64,000 nt of DNA from Cercis canadensis. Taxonomy: Eukaryota > Streptophyta > Magnoliopsida > Fabales > Fabaceae. Below the pieces are notes generated by a model, which searched no databases, was not told where the DNA came from, and saw only the letters and a program-made list of their open reading frames with translations. The stretch covers positions 1,348,117 to 1,412,116 of the forward strand of contig QAOA01006734.1 in the NCBI GenBank assembly GCA_003255065.1, written 5' to 3'. Shown here piece after piece: positions 36,514 through 47,600 of the stretch (position 1 is its first letter; every line of letters begins with the position of its first letter). The position numbers and the translations under genes are program-made.

Positions 36514-37394
36514 ATGATAACCTTGAATTTGGCTCAGCCTAGCTTTCCGCGCACTTCTTTTATCATCCTTCGCTCCAGAATTCACTATAGTTTCCCGCTT
36601 TCTTATTTGCCAATTCGTCCTAGTTTTTTATATCATTTTTCCTCCACAATTCTCAGATCCCAATCTCGTTCATACCCACAAAGTAATGGACAACAAGACG
36701 AAGACCGCGAAGCCCGAGTTGAAGACCTTAGGGTTCCTGAACATTGGTTAGCCCCTTCCAAGGCCTTGGAGGTATATATATATATATATTCCACCCATTT
36801 CCTTTTCTGTCAGAAGATTGTCATTTTATTGAAATGAATTACGTTTGATGATTTCACTACTTGTTTTTTCCCCCCAAATTATTTGCCAATTAGAAATATT
36901 AACTCCCTGTCTATAAATAGTATAAGAAACCCTTGATAAGCATATTCTTTCTCTTGCTCTCTGCATACTTGCATGTGAACAAGACACTTGTGCAGGCATC
37001 TAAAAGAAAATCTAGGGTTTGAAGTGGAAATTCATTTTCATAAGGCTAGCTGTAATCTCAGATCAAGTATGCATATATTTTTTTAATATTGTGTTTGTGT
37101 CATCGATCTTAGGAATCAGAGTGGCTTAGGGTTACACTGCATAAATGGTTGGATGACGAATACTGTCCCGAGGCAACTAATGTTGAGATCAGTAAAGTTG
37201 CTGCTCAATCGTATTACAAATCTTTGCTAGAGAAACGAACAGACCTGGGTGAGATCTTGTTGAAGATGGCCCGGGAATTGGAATCTATTTCTTATCAAGA
37301 GAGCTTTCATGGGGCATTTTCCTCAGCAAATGCAGCAATTAACCTCATTGCCCAACGTATAGACTTGAATGATCAACCAAGTGAATTTCATTGA
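36514..37394 (+). CDS. Small conserved plant protein, probably organelle-targeted
   Basis: Two exons (36514-36771 and 37113-37394, phase 0) give 179 residues. The start is the first ATG of the frame. The first ~50 residues are rich in Ser, Arg, Pro and hydrophobics and nearly free of acidic residues, as in a chloroplast or mitochondrial presequence. The second exon is more conserved in appearance (EWLRVTLHKWLDDEYCPE, and an Ala/Leu-rich helical part near ARELESISYQESF). I recognise no named domain. Its position beside the SDR and BRCT genes suggests, from memory, correspondence to Arabidopsis At4g03150, an uncharacterised protein. No function is assigned. Confidence 0.75.
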
Positions 37395-38154
37395 CCCACT
37401 CGTGAAAACTGGTTTACCTGTTTAACCACTAGTTGGTTCCAAAATTACTGCCAATTATTTATAGCCTAAATTTCTGTCTTCTTTTCTGGAATTTACTTGC
37501 CATAGAAGATTTCATGCGCGAGCTTGTTGTAGAACAATTTTAATTTCTTCAATCAGTAACGTGATGTTTATAACTGCTTGTTCAACTAGATTGACAAGCC
37601 AGAGAAAAATTCTACAATAACCGCCTTACCAGTTTGGCAATCCAGAAATCTCCTACCTCCTAACTTCCCTCATTCCCTGCCAAAATAAATAAAGAGAAAG
37701 AGGGAAAGAAGAAAAAGCATGGATATTTTGCTGGTTCCTAATATTGTAAAGGTAAGCCATGTGGTTATTAAATTTCCTTTAAATTGGACAGAATTTGCCC
37801 TGTTTTATATCACGTTCAATGCTGAATGAATAAACATCAGTTTATAAACAAAGAGAAAGAGTTTAGTTCTTGTTCTCTTATCAGAAGATATGCTACTTGC
37901 ATTATTACTGCTTTCATATTTGATTTTTGAGTTATATTATCCTTCAATTAGACTGAAGGATTTTTTACCAAGATTGACTCCTTTAGTCTCTGGAATGGTC
38001 TCAAATTTCATGCTTGAATGTACTCCAAAAGAGTAACTAGTTAGACAAGTAAAATAGACTTCCTCTTGCCAAACATGAACTTAAAAGTTGAAAAGAAGAG
38101 GGTTGCCCTTTCATTGTCTTTACAATGTTCATAATATACACATTGCACAAACTT
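37395..38154. other. Convergent intergenic region
   Basis: Lies between the stop codons of the small + gene and the - strand SDR. It should hold both 3' ends. No other feature seen. Confidence 0.6.
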
Positions 38155-39636
38155 TTACAGCACTTGATCTGGTGCAGGAAAATTCAAAGTCTTAAAAGAT
38201 GTAAAACCTCCATCCACAACTAAATTATGACCACTAACATACTTGGCATCGTCAGAGGCAAGATAAAGTGCAGCATTAGCCACATCATTGGGTTCACAAT
38301 TTGTCCCCTCTAAGACACCATTGTTATGAACAAATTCTACAAGTCGCTGGGCATCAACATGTGGATATATCTGACTCAATTCTTGCATGACAAAAGCTGT
38401 GGGAATTGCAAAAGGTGAAATGCAATTCACACGGATTCCATACCTGCATAGCTCTGATGCCACAGTCTTCACAATGCCTATGACGGCAAACTTGGATATT
38501 GAGTATGTGTGCTGAGCTATCCCACCCATGACCCCAGTGACACTGGCTGTGCAGAGAATGGAGCCAGCTCCTCGTGGGATCATAACCCTTGATGCATGTT
38601 TGATCCCTGCCACAACCCCTCCAACATTTATGTTCATGACCTTGTCAAACAATGATAGGTCCAGGTCCACAATGCTTGGAGGACTTCTGCAGGCTACCCC
38701 TGCATTATTGTACATGATATCAAGTTGCTTGTATTTAGAAATGGCAAAATCAACAGCATTTGATATGTCTGATTCTTTAGTAACATCGCACGTTATGAAA
38801 GTAGCATTGGGCCCTAGTTCTTGTGCAGTGTCTTCACCAATTTGTTCTTGTATATCAGCAATGATAACCTTGGCACCATTATTAATGAATTTTTTTGCAG
38901 TAGACTTTCCTATGCCACTTGCTGCCCCAGTGATGATTGCTACCTTGTCTTCTAGCTTCCTGAACCACCATATCAAATGCGAATTAAAGACTTATCTATA
39001 AAGATAGTCATAGACTGCAAATTGCTCCAATAGGTGTGAAGTCTTCAACAAGCTACTAAGATTTTTGCAAATGACTAACTGTTGTTTATGTTTATAATCT
39101 TTTCCTTGGCTATTGTTCAGCATCCAAGGAACTAGAAGGGCTCAAGAAGGCATCTTCTGGTATGGTTTTATTAATTTTATCCATCTGATCTGAGCAGTAT
39201 TTTCATTGAGGGAAAGCAAACAATGGTTTGCCATCATATAAATAAAACAAGGGAAAGAAAATGGAAGGGAAACCAAACACACCTTCCAGCCTCTGTTGAT
39301 AACAACCTGTTGAAGCTCTCAGTAAGCAGGGCCCTGGAATCCGAAACTACTTTACTGTTTTGACAATTACCAAAAACGCAAAGCTGTAGTAATCACAAGT
39401 AATCAAGACCAAAAGTAAAACTCATTGGATCAAGGGTTACAAACAGAAATTGTCTGTCATCTCTTTGGACATTTATCCACGGAACAAAGGGGAAAAGGGT
39501 TTCATTGCAGATAAAGCACAACTTCCTCCACACATTTTTTTATTTTTAATTTCTAATAATCAAAAAACTAAGAAGGGTACAAAAGAAAAAGGAAAAGGCA
39601 GAAAAGTAAAACCAACCTCAAACCAATTCTGAACAT
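38155..39636 (-). CDS. Short-chain dehydrogenase/reductase, SDR110C-like, with presequence
   Basis: Three exons on the minus strand: 39636-39617, 39333-39283, 38959-38155, giving 291 residues. The two small exons supply a short N-terminal extension starting MFRIGLRALLTESFNR, which looks like a mitochondrial presequence and joins in frame to RKLEDKVAIITG. Rossmann motif TGAASGIG (about 43-50), NNAG, the catalytic Ser in TASV and YSISK (YxxxK) are all present, so the enzyme looks intact. The family includes secoisolariciresinol, xanthoxin and momilactone A dehydrogenase-type enzymes, which are NAD(P)-dependent; the substrate cannot be told from sequence. From memory, Arabidopsis At4g03140 is the likely counterpart, which fits the neighbouring BRCT gene. 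The long + strand frame at 38528-39001 is its antisense shadow. Confidence 0.92.
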
Positions 39637-40140
39637 GATTTCCTGCAGAAAATGGCTCGGGCGCAGAGAGAGATGGGTATTGTTGTTCGACGGAGGGGAG
39701 AATAGAAAAACAGACTGAGACAGGGTATCTGTCGTAAATCGTAATTTGCAAGCTAATATGGTAATTTTCGGAATTATTTGGTGACTGGTAGAATCTTATA
39801 AAAGCACACACGTTTGAAAGCTAGATTGATTCATATCATTATCGCTATCATAAAGAATGAATACATTTTCAATTTTGAGAGCAAACCTTTTCTCAGTTAA
39901 CTGTAATTATAAATCATATAACAATAAATAAGTGACTGAAATTTAATCGGTATTTGTGCCCAATTTCATTAATGAATATTGTTGACTTGACCCTACATAT
40001 TAACAAAACACAATGGATATGATTGTTCCTTATTCCTAGTCTCTCTTTGGGATATTTGATCTCAATATTATTGTTTTCAAACTTATTTACATAATTATGA
40101 TATTTTTGAATTTATCTAAATATTAAACTTTAAAAAAAAA

Positions 40141-40460
40141 TAATGAAGTATGACCCATAGGGCCCACTGGACACGCCGGTGGGCCTATGGTGTGTCCCCT
40201 TTTTACGGGTCCTACAATAATTTTTATCTCAAAATACACATTTAAAAAAAATTAGTTTGCACAACAAGAAGGAACACGTCGTAGCTCCATTGGCGTGTCC
40301 TACGTAGACACGCCGTTGGGCCATTGGCGTGTCTAATAGGCCTCACGGGTCAGACTTTATTTTTTTTTTTATTTTTTAAAAAGTGTAATATTTAGGTATA
40401 TAAATTTAAAAGTGTTATCATTGTGTAACTAAATTTGAAAACATTAATATTAAAGTCAAA
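40141..40460. repeat. GGCGTGTC/GACACGCC-rich repeat relic
   Basis: GACACGCC or its complement occurs several times between 40165 and 40335, next to GGGCCCACTGG and GGGCCTATGGTGTGTCC. Similar wording (GGGCCCATAGTGTGTCCAGT) occurs at 6758-6780 near the PMD relic, and both are followed by AT-rich DNA containing ATTGTGTAA. Possibly remnants of the same mobile family. Confidence 0.4.
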
Positions 40461-40584
40461 GATCCCTCTCTTTGTGGATAATTTTTTTCTCAAAATTTAG
40501 GAACATATTCACATAAATGGGATTCGAGAAATGCAACGAAAATATTTCTCTCACTTGACATGGACAGACACAAAAATAAATGGA

Positions 40585-40828
40585 GGTATTATGCTACATC
40601 ATTTTGATGTAACAAAAGTTATATTAATTTTTTTACACAATTTTAATTTTATATTGTATTAGTCAGATATAATTTTAATTTTATTGAATTAATATTTGAA
40701 TTATACCAAATAAAATTAAGTGAGTTCAATAAAATTTAAATTATATAAATTGTGTCAGACTAATATAATATATAAAAAAATTATATAAAAAATAAAAAAT
40801 ATAACTTAGAAGTATAACATAGCATCCC
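40585..40828. mobile_element. MITE-like AT-rich element, copy 2, long inverted repeats
   Basis: The left end GGTATTATGCTACATC and the right end read inward (TGGGATGCTATGTTATAC) are related. Further in, both sides carry AAGTTATATT, a run of T, then TATTAGTC and GA(T/C)A(T/C)AATTT, so almost the whole element is an imperfect palindrome. It is related to 27499-27700. Confidence 0.6.
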
Positions 40829-41002
40829 AAAATAAATTATGAATACTACAATAGTCTAATTGGTAAAACTGCTGTGAATATCCACATTACTAGGAATTAG
40901 GAAAGATTATATGTAGATACCAGAAAATAAGTAGCAAGATACGGTACCATATCAAATAATTCCGCAACTGTACCCGGAATACTATCAAGACTCCAAGAAT
41001 TT

Positions 41003-41122
41003 TTTTGCGGACATTCCAAAAGCAGAGAAGCTCATTTACGCATTTCATCAAACACTTGTTGATTTTGCGGACATCCCAAAAGCAGAGTAGCTCACTGACC
41101 CATTTCATCAGACAGTTGATAA
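41003..41122. repeat. 60-bp tandem repeat, two copies
   Basis: Copies 41003-41062 and 41063-41122 share GCGGACAT(T/C)CCAAAAGCAGAG and CATTTCATCA blocks. The 60-nt period keeps a minus-strand frame open and would encode two 20-residue repeats (ELLCFWDVRK / ELLCFWNVRK). Confidence 0.85.
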
Positions 41123-41420
41123 TGGCATTGGGATATGATGAAGACCATCAAACCCTGATCTTGTTACTACTTCGCAGCAATTAACAAAATGGCACAAAAA
41201 CATACCAAGCCAAAAAGGATACAACAAACAACAAATATATCCAAAGTCTCATAATTTTAGATATTAAATAAGTCATAAAAGAAATCCCTTAAACCGGGAC
41301 CAAACCATAAAATCCCCTGCTTGAGGGATGAGCAAACGACATAACCCAAAACAAGTTCCATAAAAAAGAAAAGAAAAGAAAAGGATAGGTAGTTGAGGAA
41401 ATCAAACCCCTAGGTCCAAT

Positions 41421-42347
41421 TTACCAGCTCTGCTCCGGAAGGATTTGAAAGAACCTTGCCTGAAACCACACCCCTTTAAGGTGACGGCCTTCAGTTCCTT
41501 TGGCAGCTTCAATTTTCTCACCCTGAATCAAGAGGCCAAAGTTTTGTTGGTACGGAACTGCAGTTCCACAGGTTTGAATGGAAACATTTGCCCCCAACCC
41601 CAGTATTGCCTTCAATTCTTCTTTTGATGATGAGAAATATTCGTTCCTTCGAACATAAAGCTTTCTCTCCTTTTTAATTTTTGACAGTGACAGAGGAATA
41701 GTGTGCCTTTTCCAACGCTTGGTTTTCTCATGAAAGGTGATTAACACATTTGAGGTGTTCAGAAAGTAAAACCTTTCTTCATAATAAACACAACAACTGA
41801 TTGTCTTCATCACTGATTCTGGGGAACGATAGTTATGCTTAGTCCATTCCTTATCGCCTCGGCAAATGACATGCAGCTCCAATTCCAGGTCATTTTTGCG
41901 ACCTATCAGAGCCGCGGTGCAATTTTCAGAAGTGGGTGCATACGAAAATGCTCCAATATAGTCAGAAGGTTCCAGAAGGGGGCAAGGAAACTCTGGAAGC
42001 TCTATCTTTGCTCTGGTAAAAGGGCAAAAGAAGAACAATGAGCCTTCAGAGAACACAAGCAGCCATCCTCCACTGGACGCAAGGCAAGTTGCTCCTTTCA
42101 GTTCTGGTAGGTTGATACAGTACTTTTCACCTTTGTTGCTCACCAGGGAACACTCAGAACTTTCCCCATACAAAAGAAACCAAGGTTTACCATTCAAGCA
42201 TTCCCTCTCAGCTGAAGCTGTGAATGAAGCAGAGTTCCAATCTTTGCACACACCACGGAAACTCAGAAGCTCAATTAGTTCTAAATCACCAGCAATTCTT
42301 GATAGCAGCTCATAGGGCAGCTCAGACCATCCTTCGATTTTCTCCAT
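41421..42347 (-). CDS. F-box protein
   Basis: A single coding exon of 308 residues. The start is the ATG at 42347, which lies 4 nt after a splice-acceptor-like TTGGCAG, so the leader probably contains an intron. Residues about 7-45 (WSELPYELLSRIAG, LIELLSFRGVCKDWNSA) form an F-box, the motif that binds SKP1 in SCF ubiquitin ligases. The rest resembles the C-terminal domain of plant F-box proteins of the DUF295/At4g00893 type, with short hydrophobic strand-rich blocks (GGWLLVFSEGSLFFFCPFTRAKIELP). The substrate is unknown. It sits between the SDR and BRCT genes. Confidence 0.88.
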   Translation of the reverse strand: MEKIEGWSELPYELLSRIAGDLELIELLSFRGVCKDWNSASFTASAERECLNGKPWFLLYGESSECSLVSNKGEKYCINLPELKGATCLASSGGWLLVFSEGSLFFFCPFTRAKIELPEFPCPLLEPSDYIGAFSYAPTSENCTAALIGRKNDLELELHVICRGDKEWTKHNYRSPESVMKTISCCVYYEERFYFLNTSNVLITFHEKTKRWKRHTIPLSLSKIKKERKLYVRRNEYFSSSKEELKAILGLGANVSIQTCGTAVPYQQNFGLLIQGEKIEAAKGTEGRHLKGVWFQARFFQILPEQSW

Positions 42348-43925
42348 TTTCCTGCCAAACAATTGGATGCAGAATTAACGTGTGATACATGCTGTTCAGT
42401 TTATATAAGAATGACACTAGTAACATTGCTCTACAAGTACAAAATATGGAGTGTTTCTTCAGTGCTATAATTTTAAGTTCCATTTCAGCCTGCTTTTTCA
42501 AACAAATGACCATGGAGAGTATGCATAGAGAATAATTGAAAAAAAATTGTGCAAACATCTTTAGAAGATAAACAAGAAGAAATTTGACAAAATAATAATA
42601 ATAATCCAATTGCTAGCATGTTGGCTTCTGAGTTAGGTACTCCAAAACTATGATTTTTAACAAAAACTACCTCTATTAACTTTTCTCAAAACTATAGTTT
42701 TCAGATTCCAACTCAAAATCGAACAGAATATCAAGATTGTGGAAGTGATGCTGCAATGCTAAAATATCCTAACAAATAATAATATATTAAAGCCAAGAGT
42801 CACAAGGGTATACTTGTCCGAATGAAAGCACAGCATTAAGGGGAAAATAGTGCAAATTGATAATAACCTAATTCATCCTAGACATAATGCAACTTGTGAT
42901 TTGAAACAAACTACCATATAAATAGATTACTTTTTTGTTTTCTTTCGAATTTTAATGAATTGTCGGTCAAATACATTGTGGGCCAAACAGAATTAAAAAA
43001 ATCCGACAAAAGTGCATTAAAAAAAGACAAATACTATAAAGAATGATCCGGATAATCTAAAAGTCTAAACTGCCTAAATGCCCGATTAATCGATTACCAA
43101 TTTATGTTGTGGGTATTACCCAAAAAATCCTCTTTTGTCAATCGGTTAATATCATTACAAACTGAGATAGCCAAAAAATAAGTAACTAATTGACGATGCC
43201 TGAGTTAGAGATCGAGTTACGTCACAGAGATTTTTGAGATCCTTGAAATCCTTAGAGGTTGGGAGATCTCCGAGCTTCCCTGAAACATAAAAGTGGGCCG
43301 GACTCTTATTTCCGGTCTCCAAAGGTCAAGTTAATATGATTCAAGCTTGACTATGTAGATTGTGAGATAGCAGAAGAAGACCCTTACCTTTGATAGGAGA
43401 GACTATTTATAGGAAACATAAACCACGATTTGGTGGTTTACTCGAAATGAGTTGGTGGGTCACTCGGGGTTTTCAATAAATTTTGTCTTATTGGGCCTCC
43501 GGTTATTGGGCCTTTGGTTATTGGGGCTTTGAAATACGCCACCACACTAATAAAACACAATTTTACACAAAATCGTGGAGGGAGGAAATTTGAAGAGAAC
43601 AGAAACCTACCAAGACAGTTGTCTAGAGAAATTATATTAATAATTAGCGAAAACAACTACTGCGTGGTGTTGTGCTAGGTCACTTTGCTCAATGCTCATA
43701 CACAAAAATTGTTGAAGTCTAAACGCATGCAAGATTAAATAATAGAGGAAGAGTGTTACCTTAAGGTTTCTGGTGCCAAGGGATCAAGAGGGCCTCTGCC
43801 TTCCTTCACCATCATTCTTAGATGATCAAATTTCAAGTACTCTATTCTCGTTATGTAACCCCCTCCTCTCGCCTTCTCTATACTTCTGAGAGTAAAATGT
43901 TATTTTATATTTACCTTTTAGGTAT

Positions 43926-44080
43926 TATGGCCACGCGTACTTTGTATACACGTCTACTACTTCATTCAGCTACGCCCACGTGTTGCTCAGATAAATTTGC
44001 ATACAGGTCGACTAGTCCATACAATTATAGCCACGTGTTGTTTGGACAAATTTGCCTACACGTCAACTAGTCTATCCAGT
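43926..44080. repeat. 55-bp tandem repeat with G-box motifs
   Basis: CCACGTGTTG recurs at 43976 and 44031, exactly 55 bp apart. Each copy is followed by (G/C)A(T/C)AAATTTGC, ACA(G/C)GTC and ACTAGTC. A shortened, diverged third copy begins at 43931 (CCACGCGTAC). CACGTG is the plant G-box core bound by bZIP and bHLH factors. Confidence 0.8.
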
Positions 44081-44231
44081 TACAGTTACGCTCGGCTAGT
44101 TCTTAAACTAAATGGATTAATCGAGTTACATAAACTATAGCGTATACAACATGTGATCTTGGGTCTGAGGTCCCGAGTTTTGACACGTGTTTCTAGGGGC
44201 ATGCTCGTTAAAAGGCTTAAAGCAGAAGAAG

Positions 44232-44236
44232 AAAAA
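44232..44236 (-). terminator. Pol III T-run after tRNA-Pro
   Basis: Five consecutive T on the minus strand, 12 nt beyond the tRNA 3' end. Confidence 0.6.
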
Positions 44237-44248
44237 GCATTAAATTAT

Positions 44249-44320
44249 GGGGCATTCCGAGAATTGAACTCGGGACCTCTCGCACCCTAAGCGAGAATCA
44301 TACCACTAGACCAAATGCCC
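44249..44320 (-). tRNA. tRNA-Pro (AGG)
   Basis: The minus strand gives a 72-nt cloverleaf. The acceptor stem is GGGCATT paired with AATGCCC plus a discriminator C. The anticodon stem is CTCGC/GCGAG around the 7-nt loop TTAGGGT, with anticodon AGG. The T-arm contains GAGTTCAATTCTC. A run of five T about 12 nt downstream can serve as the Pol III terminator. Confidence 0.95.
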
Positions 44321-44619
44321 AATTCCTAATGATGTATAGGAGTTTCCATCTTTATAATTTATTTTTGAAATTAAAATATTTCCCTCCAAAAAATTCAACT
44401 GAAAATATTCTGGCGTCAGTTCGCTTTCATTTCCCCTCCAAATTCATGGCTTTCATATATTAGTTTCCGTGTTTCGTTTATTTTTTTGATCTTCACTTTC
44501 TGAAGTTTTTTCCCTTGGCCGCAAAATGTGTTATTTTCAATTTTCTAGTTAGGGTTTTGGTTGAATTTCAGTGTTATCAAATCTACGGTTGAGTCGGGTG
44601 ACACTTGAGACATGCTTTG

Positions 44620-47600
44620 ATGAAGAAGCAAAAGGCACAAAACAGAGTCCACATTCCGATGGCTCATACCTCTAATTCTGTATCTCAACATTCTTCTCCT
44701 TCATCGTCGCCTGGTAATTTTCAATTCTTTTGTGGTTTGGTTTTTTGTTGTTATTCATGCTTAATCTCCTCTCTTTTACTTTGATGATTTCTTTCTTGTT
44801 TTCTGTAATGCGGAAAAAAAAAACGAAAATCCAAAATAAAGGACAATTTGATTGGGCTGAATGATTGGTTTGCTTTGATTATCCAGAAATTGTGTTTTCT
44901 TGTTCTTTTTCTCAGTAGGATCGACAATGATTTTTGAAATTATGTATGCTGTATATGGGTTATGCCTGATCGTGGTATTTGTGCTATTCACATTGCAAAT
45001 GACGTTTGGCTTTGGTAAAAATTGAACCAAAGAAACTCACACATAAGTTAGTCAAAGGATAAGAAAAAGTCTCATTCTTGTGTACGTAAACCGACTTGCA
45101 TTTGGATAGAGAAGCTTTCTTTAAAAAATGCACTTCACTTAAAAAAAAAAAATAAAAATTTAGAAGGTACCAGTTTCTGAGGTTGAAGCTTGGCTTTGAT
45201 AACAAAGTTGTTTGGTGGCTGCAATTAGGAGCTAAAGGCAAAGATGCAAATGAAGTTGAGTACCAGCAATTTCAGGAAACCGAGCTCTTTGAAGACACTT
45301 TTGTGCTCCATAGTCCCTTCGTAGAAACCCAGGTGGAAAATCTCAATCTGGACACTGAGATTGTGGAGGATTCAGAGCCCACAGAGAATATGACAACTGG
45401 TCCAATATGTGAATATGAACAAGAAGTAGTGTTTGATAGCGAGGACGAAGAAATTCATGACAGAAAAGTAGCAACCAAAGGGTTGTGTGATGATGAGACC
45501 GTTACAAATGCTTTGATGGGCTTCCAGAAGAGGCAGCTCGAGCCATCTTGTGAGCAGACACAGGACAGGGCAGCACACTCAAATACCACCACTTTAGGGA
45601 AATCTTCTGTTGGTATGTATATATATCTTCTCTTAAGATTAAATTCAGTTCAAGTGTCTTACCTCTTTAAATTATTCTCTGAAGTTACCATTTAAATAAG
45701 TAATATACTGAAATAACGACTTCGTGAGTGATTAACTTTTGGAGAACATCATATAGGGGACAATGGAGCTTCAATTGATGCTGAGAGCTCAGATGACAAA
45801 AATTGTCTACGTCTACCTGAAAGGGTAAATCACAAACGCTCTCCAGAGCCTGGGGAATTGACCCAGGCCATTGCACTTGAATTTGTGGATCAGTACTTGT
45901 CATTCAATAGTGTAGACTTGTCTCAAGGAATTCACCATATAAAGGCAACAAGAGAGAAATCACCTTCTGTCCCGAGTGCACGAGGGCCACAAAATTTGGC
46001 TAAGAAAATCAAAGTTCAGACGCCATATGAAGAAAAAGGAGCCTTCAGATGGGTTGACAGTGATCAAAATCACAGCGGAGCTGGTAGTTTTAGTAAGAAG
46101 ACTGAAGCATCTTCAAATTTTGGAGGTTGTGGACAGACATATGTGAGAAAAAAGAAAGGTGGTCATCTTGAGAATCAAGGAAACCGTAATACATGCAAAT
46201 TTGAAGACAAGATAGTGCAAGAACAAGGTACGGTAACTAAAAATCATAACACTTACAAGGATTTGGACATTCAGCCAGGAGCAACAAGAGAGAATGGTGA
46301 AGCTTGTTTTGGTGTGACACATATAGAGGACATGGCCGATATTGGTTTAGATACTCAAATAGCTGCTGAGGCTATGGAGGCTTTAGCCTATGTGCCCCCT
46401 GCTGATTGCCATTTCAATGATGCTCACCATCCAGAGAATAAATGTGATGATTCTCAAAGTGATGCGACAGAGAATAGAGCTGATCTTCCAAATTATTCGC
46501 ATGGAAAGAAATCTGGTTTAAAGTATATGAAAATAAATTCAAAGCAAAGAAATGTCTCTGCCTGTAATTTTAGTAAAGAAACTTCTAGTTTCTCTTGCAA
46601 CCATACTGAGTATCAGGAGCTAGATCCTTTCTTAGGGAAAATAAAGAAAATCATCAAAAGCAAGTCATCTGTTGGCAGGCAGTTTGAGAATAATACGAGT
46701 TCACCAATATCTAATGGACGTGTATCACTTGAAGAGGGTCACTCACGGGGAGACTATATGAATTTTACACCTGCTGCCAAAGAAACAAAAAAATGGAATT
46801 CAGAAAGTAAATGGACAGGGATCAAACATCAATCAAGCGGTCACAGAGAGATGAACAATAATGTCATGAAGGGAGGTATACTGAAATACAAAAGAAAGCG
46901 GAATGATTTAGTTGCTGATCATGTCCAGTTGGGTGGTGAGGCAAAATGTCTCAGGTTGCCTAACAGTTCACGTCGGGTGGCCAGGAAGGGCAGATTGAAT
47001 TGTCAGATTCAAGCTAGTCCAGAGCTATCTTCAAACAGCAACTCTTTTATGCTTGATTCATGGCATTTTCCAAAAGGACCAAGAGGGAATAGAAAACGTC
47101 CAAAGGTACAAGGCCATCCAAATGGACCTACAACTTTGTGTACTCATTCTGCCATAGTCAATGGAAAAGAAATCAATACCCACTCTACTAGAAGTCAGAG
47201 AACAACAGAAGGGCAAGATGATGTAAAGAAGAAATCATCTTTTCCTTATTCCCCACTTTGCGATGCTTCACCTATTGAAACTGGCAGGTGCTTGTTACAG
47301 GGGAGCTCCGTTGAACCCGGTTCAGCTGGAGAGGCAATGCAATTCAAAAAGCTACGTGACAAGAGTGTTACACAACCGGATTTAGAAATTGCAGCTACAA
47401 TCAGCTGTACTAAAGGCATAAAGGTTTCAGACGCTGATAATACTTGTTATGACCATCACAAAAAGCCGCTCAATAAAAATCTTCCAAAAATTTCCCTTTT
47501 GAAAGAGCTTATTAGATTAGGAGTCTCCGAGTCCACACCAGATAGGATATGGAAAGATTTGAGACAAAGAAGAGATATGGCATATGTTCGAGTTATGTTT

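Larger units (their letters stand above)
39637..41420. other. Intergenic region between SDR and F-box genes
   Basis: No gene recognised. It holds a GGCGTGTC-rich repeat relic (40141-40460), a MITE-like element (40585-40828) and a two-copy 60-bp tandem repeat (41003-41122). A minus-strand frame at 40890-41108 is mostly made by that repeat and is not called a gene. Confidence 0.6.
42348..44248. other. Region upstream of the F-box gene
   Basis: Probably includes a 5' leader intron and promoter of the F-box gene. It has a tandem 55-bp repeat with CACGTG boxes at 43926-44080. No coding exon identified. Confidence 0.5.

Noticed and set aside
38528-39001. 157-codon + strand open frame
   Set aside because: Fully antisense to the SDR main exon, which has all catalytic motifs. 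The frame is a shadow.
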